Shown here piece by piece: positions 5,902 through 7,063 of a stretch of 7,063 bases of DNA. How positions within the stretch are numbered: the first letter of the stretch is position 1; every line of letters starts with the position of its first letter. The DNA lies in the NCBI GenBank assembly GCA_012841485.1, contig DUUU01000450.1, positions 1 to 7,063 of the forward strand, written 5' to 3'. This DNA comes from Armatimonadota bacterium (GTDB lineage: Bacteria; Armatimonadota; JAAZEB01). Under the pieces are notes generated by a model. The model was given only the letters and a program-made list of their open reading frames with translations, searched no databases and was not told the origin of the DNA. The position numbers and the translations under genes were made by a program.

Positions 5902-5908
5902 AAGGAGG
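5902..5908 (+). promoter_or_regulatory. Strong ribosome binding site of the aminotransferase gene
   Basis: AAGGAGG lies eight bases before the ATG at 5917 and fixes that start. The 100-nt spacer before it also holds a small hairpin, GGGCG (5850-5854) with CGCCC (5862-5866), too weak to call a terminator, so read-through from the oxidoreductase gene is plausible. Confidence 0.7.
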
Positions 5909-5916
5909 AGAGAGGG

Positions 5917-7063
5917 ATGAGTGCAGTCAACGATGCCAGCCAACTCGCGGTGAATGGCGGGCCGAAGGTGCGACAGCAGCCGTGGCCCGGCAGGGCGCTC
6001 TTTGGCGAAGAGGAGAAGGCCGCCGCGGTGGCCCTCTTCGACGAGGCGATCCGTACCGGAAGCGCGTTCGGCTACAACGGGCCCCAGGAGGAGGCGTACT
6101 GTCGCGAGTTCGCGGAGTACCTGGGCGGCGGCTATGCGGATGCGGTCAACTCCGGGAGTAGCGCCGTCTACGTGGCTTTGCGCGCGTTGAAGCTGGAACC
6201 GTTCACCGAGGTGATCTGCCCGGCGATCACCGATCCGGGCGGCATCATGCCGATCGCCATGCTGAACTGCATCCCGATTGTCGCCGACGTGCGCCCCGGC
6301 TCCTACAACATCGGGTCCGAGCAGATCGCCGCCTGCCTTTCCGAGCGCACCAGTGCCATCGTCGTGGCGCACATCGCCGGTGAGCCCGCCGACATGGATC
6401 CCATCCTGGAGATCGCCCGCTCGCGGGGCATCCGGGTGGTCGAGGATTGCGCTCAGGCGCACGGTGCCCGCTATAGGGGCCGGCCGGTCGGCACGCTCGG
6501 CGATGTCGGCGCCTTCTCAACCATGTCCGGGAAGCACCATGCGACCGCTGCCCAGGGCGGCGTGGTCTTCACGCGCGACGAGGCGACCTACTGGGAGGCG
6601 CGACGGTGCTCGGACCGCGGCAAGCCCTTTGGCCTGGATGGGGTGTCGAGCAACGTGATCGCCGCGCCCAATATGAACCTGAACGACCTGTCGGCGGCGG
6701 TCGGGCGGGTGCAGCTCAAGAAGCTAGATGGGATCATTGCCCGGCGCCGGCGCGTGGCTCAGGCGATCCACGAGGGACTGAAGAATCGCTCGCGAGTCGT
6801 CACGCCCGGCTGGCAGCCCGAGGGCGCGGAGGCCTCCTACTGGTTCCTGCGCCTGCACGTGGAGACGAGCCGGATCACCGTGAGTGGCGACCAGTTCGCG
6901 AGTGCCATTGGCGCCGAGGGGATCCCGGTGGCGCCTAGCTACCGGGGCGCGTTCCAGGCGCATGCGAAGTGGCTTGTGGAAAAGCGCGCGTTTGGGTCGG
7001 GGCACTACCCGTGGTCAGCGCCGGAGTACAAGGGCGACCCGGAGCGGCAGTTTCCCTGTCCCA
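5917..7063 (+). CDS. DegT/DnrJ/EryC1/StrS family PLP-dependent aminotransferase, 3' end outside window
   Basis: The frame is open from the ATG at 5917 to the window end, giving 382 residues without a stop. Family landmarks appear in order: LAVNGGPKVRQQPWP near the N-terminus, the cofactor-phosphate segment NSGSSAVYVALRAL (78-91), the strand VVEDCAQAHGA (174-184) with D177 and Q180 for the pyridine ring, and STMSGKHHATAAQGGVVF (201-218). K206 in the last is the likely Schiff-base lysine. NMNLNDLSAAVGRVQLKKL (252-270) is the usual dimer-interface helix motif. These cytoplasmic enzymes typically aminate a keto-sugar or keto-cyclitol using glutamate or glutamine. A lysine is present, so a dehydratase of the ColD type, where it is replaced by histidine, is less likely. 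The upstream oxidoreductase could supply the keto substrate. Only the C-terminal tail seems missing, as relatives are usually about 370-430 residues. Confidence 0.92.
   Translation, partial: MSAVNDASQLAVNGGPKVRQQPWPGRALFGEEEKAAAVALFDEAIRTGSAFGYNGPQEEAYCREFAEYLGGGYADAVNSGSSAVYVALRALKLEPFTEVICPAITDPGGIMPIAMLNCIPIVADVRPGSYNIGSEQIAACLSERTSAIVVAHIAGEPADMDPILEIARSRGIRVVEDCAQAHGARYRGRPVGTLGDVGAFSTMSGKHHATAAQGGVVFTRDEATYWEARRCSDRGKPFGLDGVSSNVIAAPNMNLNDLSAAVGRVQLKKLDGIIARRRRVAQAIHEGLKNRSRVVTPGWQPEGAEASYWFLRLHVETSRITVSGDQFASAIGAEGIPVAPSYRGAFQAHAKWLVEKRAFGSGHYPWSAPEYKGDPERQFPCP

Noticed and set aside
5791..6462. 223-codon minus-strand open frame opposite the aminotransferase start
   Set aside because: It is antisense to the clear DegT-type gene and has no family motif.

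Overview
The window is GC-rich bacterial DNA with tightly spaced genes and strong GGAGG-type ribosome binding sites. Its best taxonomic clue is a pair of prepilin-like proteins. Both carry the extended N-terminal signature running from GFTLIE through [13 protein letters not shown] to SNLKQL, plus a C-terminal H-X9-DG motif. This protein type is heavily expanded in Armatimonadota, with relatives in Planctomycetota and Lentisphaerota, so an Armatimonadota-like genome or MAG is the most likely source. That is an inference from family knowledge, not from any search.

Left part (1-2661): a plus-strand prepilin-like gene (32-700) ends at a GC-rich hairpin. It converges on a minus-strand gene (1507-791) for a stand-alone cobalamin-dependent methionine synthase activation-domain protein with a cysteine-rich tail. 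That gene has a near-consensus sigma-70-type promoter (TTGACA, 17 bp, TAACAT) and a good ribosome binding site. A 428-nt stretch without a credible gene follows, holding a perfect 12-bp hairpin. Next comes a second minus-strand prepilin-like gene (2661-1936) with a textbook Shine-Dalgarno sequence.

Middle (2662-2949): a divergent intergenic region, with a candidate promoter for the second prepilin on the minus strand and overlapping inverted repeats upstream of the plus-strand genes.

Right part (2950-7063): four plus-strand genes. They encode a sugar phosphate isomerase/epimerase-like TIM-barrel protein, an unrecognised 153-residue protein, a Gfo/Idh/MocA-type NAD(P)-dependent oxidoreductase with an internal cysteine cluster, and a DegT/DnrJ/EryC1/StrS-type PLP enzyme cut off by the window end. 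The first and last two families commonly act on sugars or cyclitols. The oxidoreductase and aminotransferase, 100 nt apart, could perform oxidation followed by transamination, but the substrate cannot be read from sequence. The gaps of 335, 165 and 100 nt mean one operon is not assured.

I found no RNA gene, CRISPR array, insertion sequence or phage element. Nothing here clearly constitutes a new multi-gene system. The most interesting items are the stand-alone corrinoid-activation protein, the unknown 153-residue protein, the structured intergenic regions, and the two prepilins whose N-termini are identical in protein but strongly diverged in codons.
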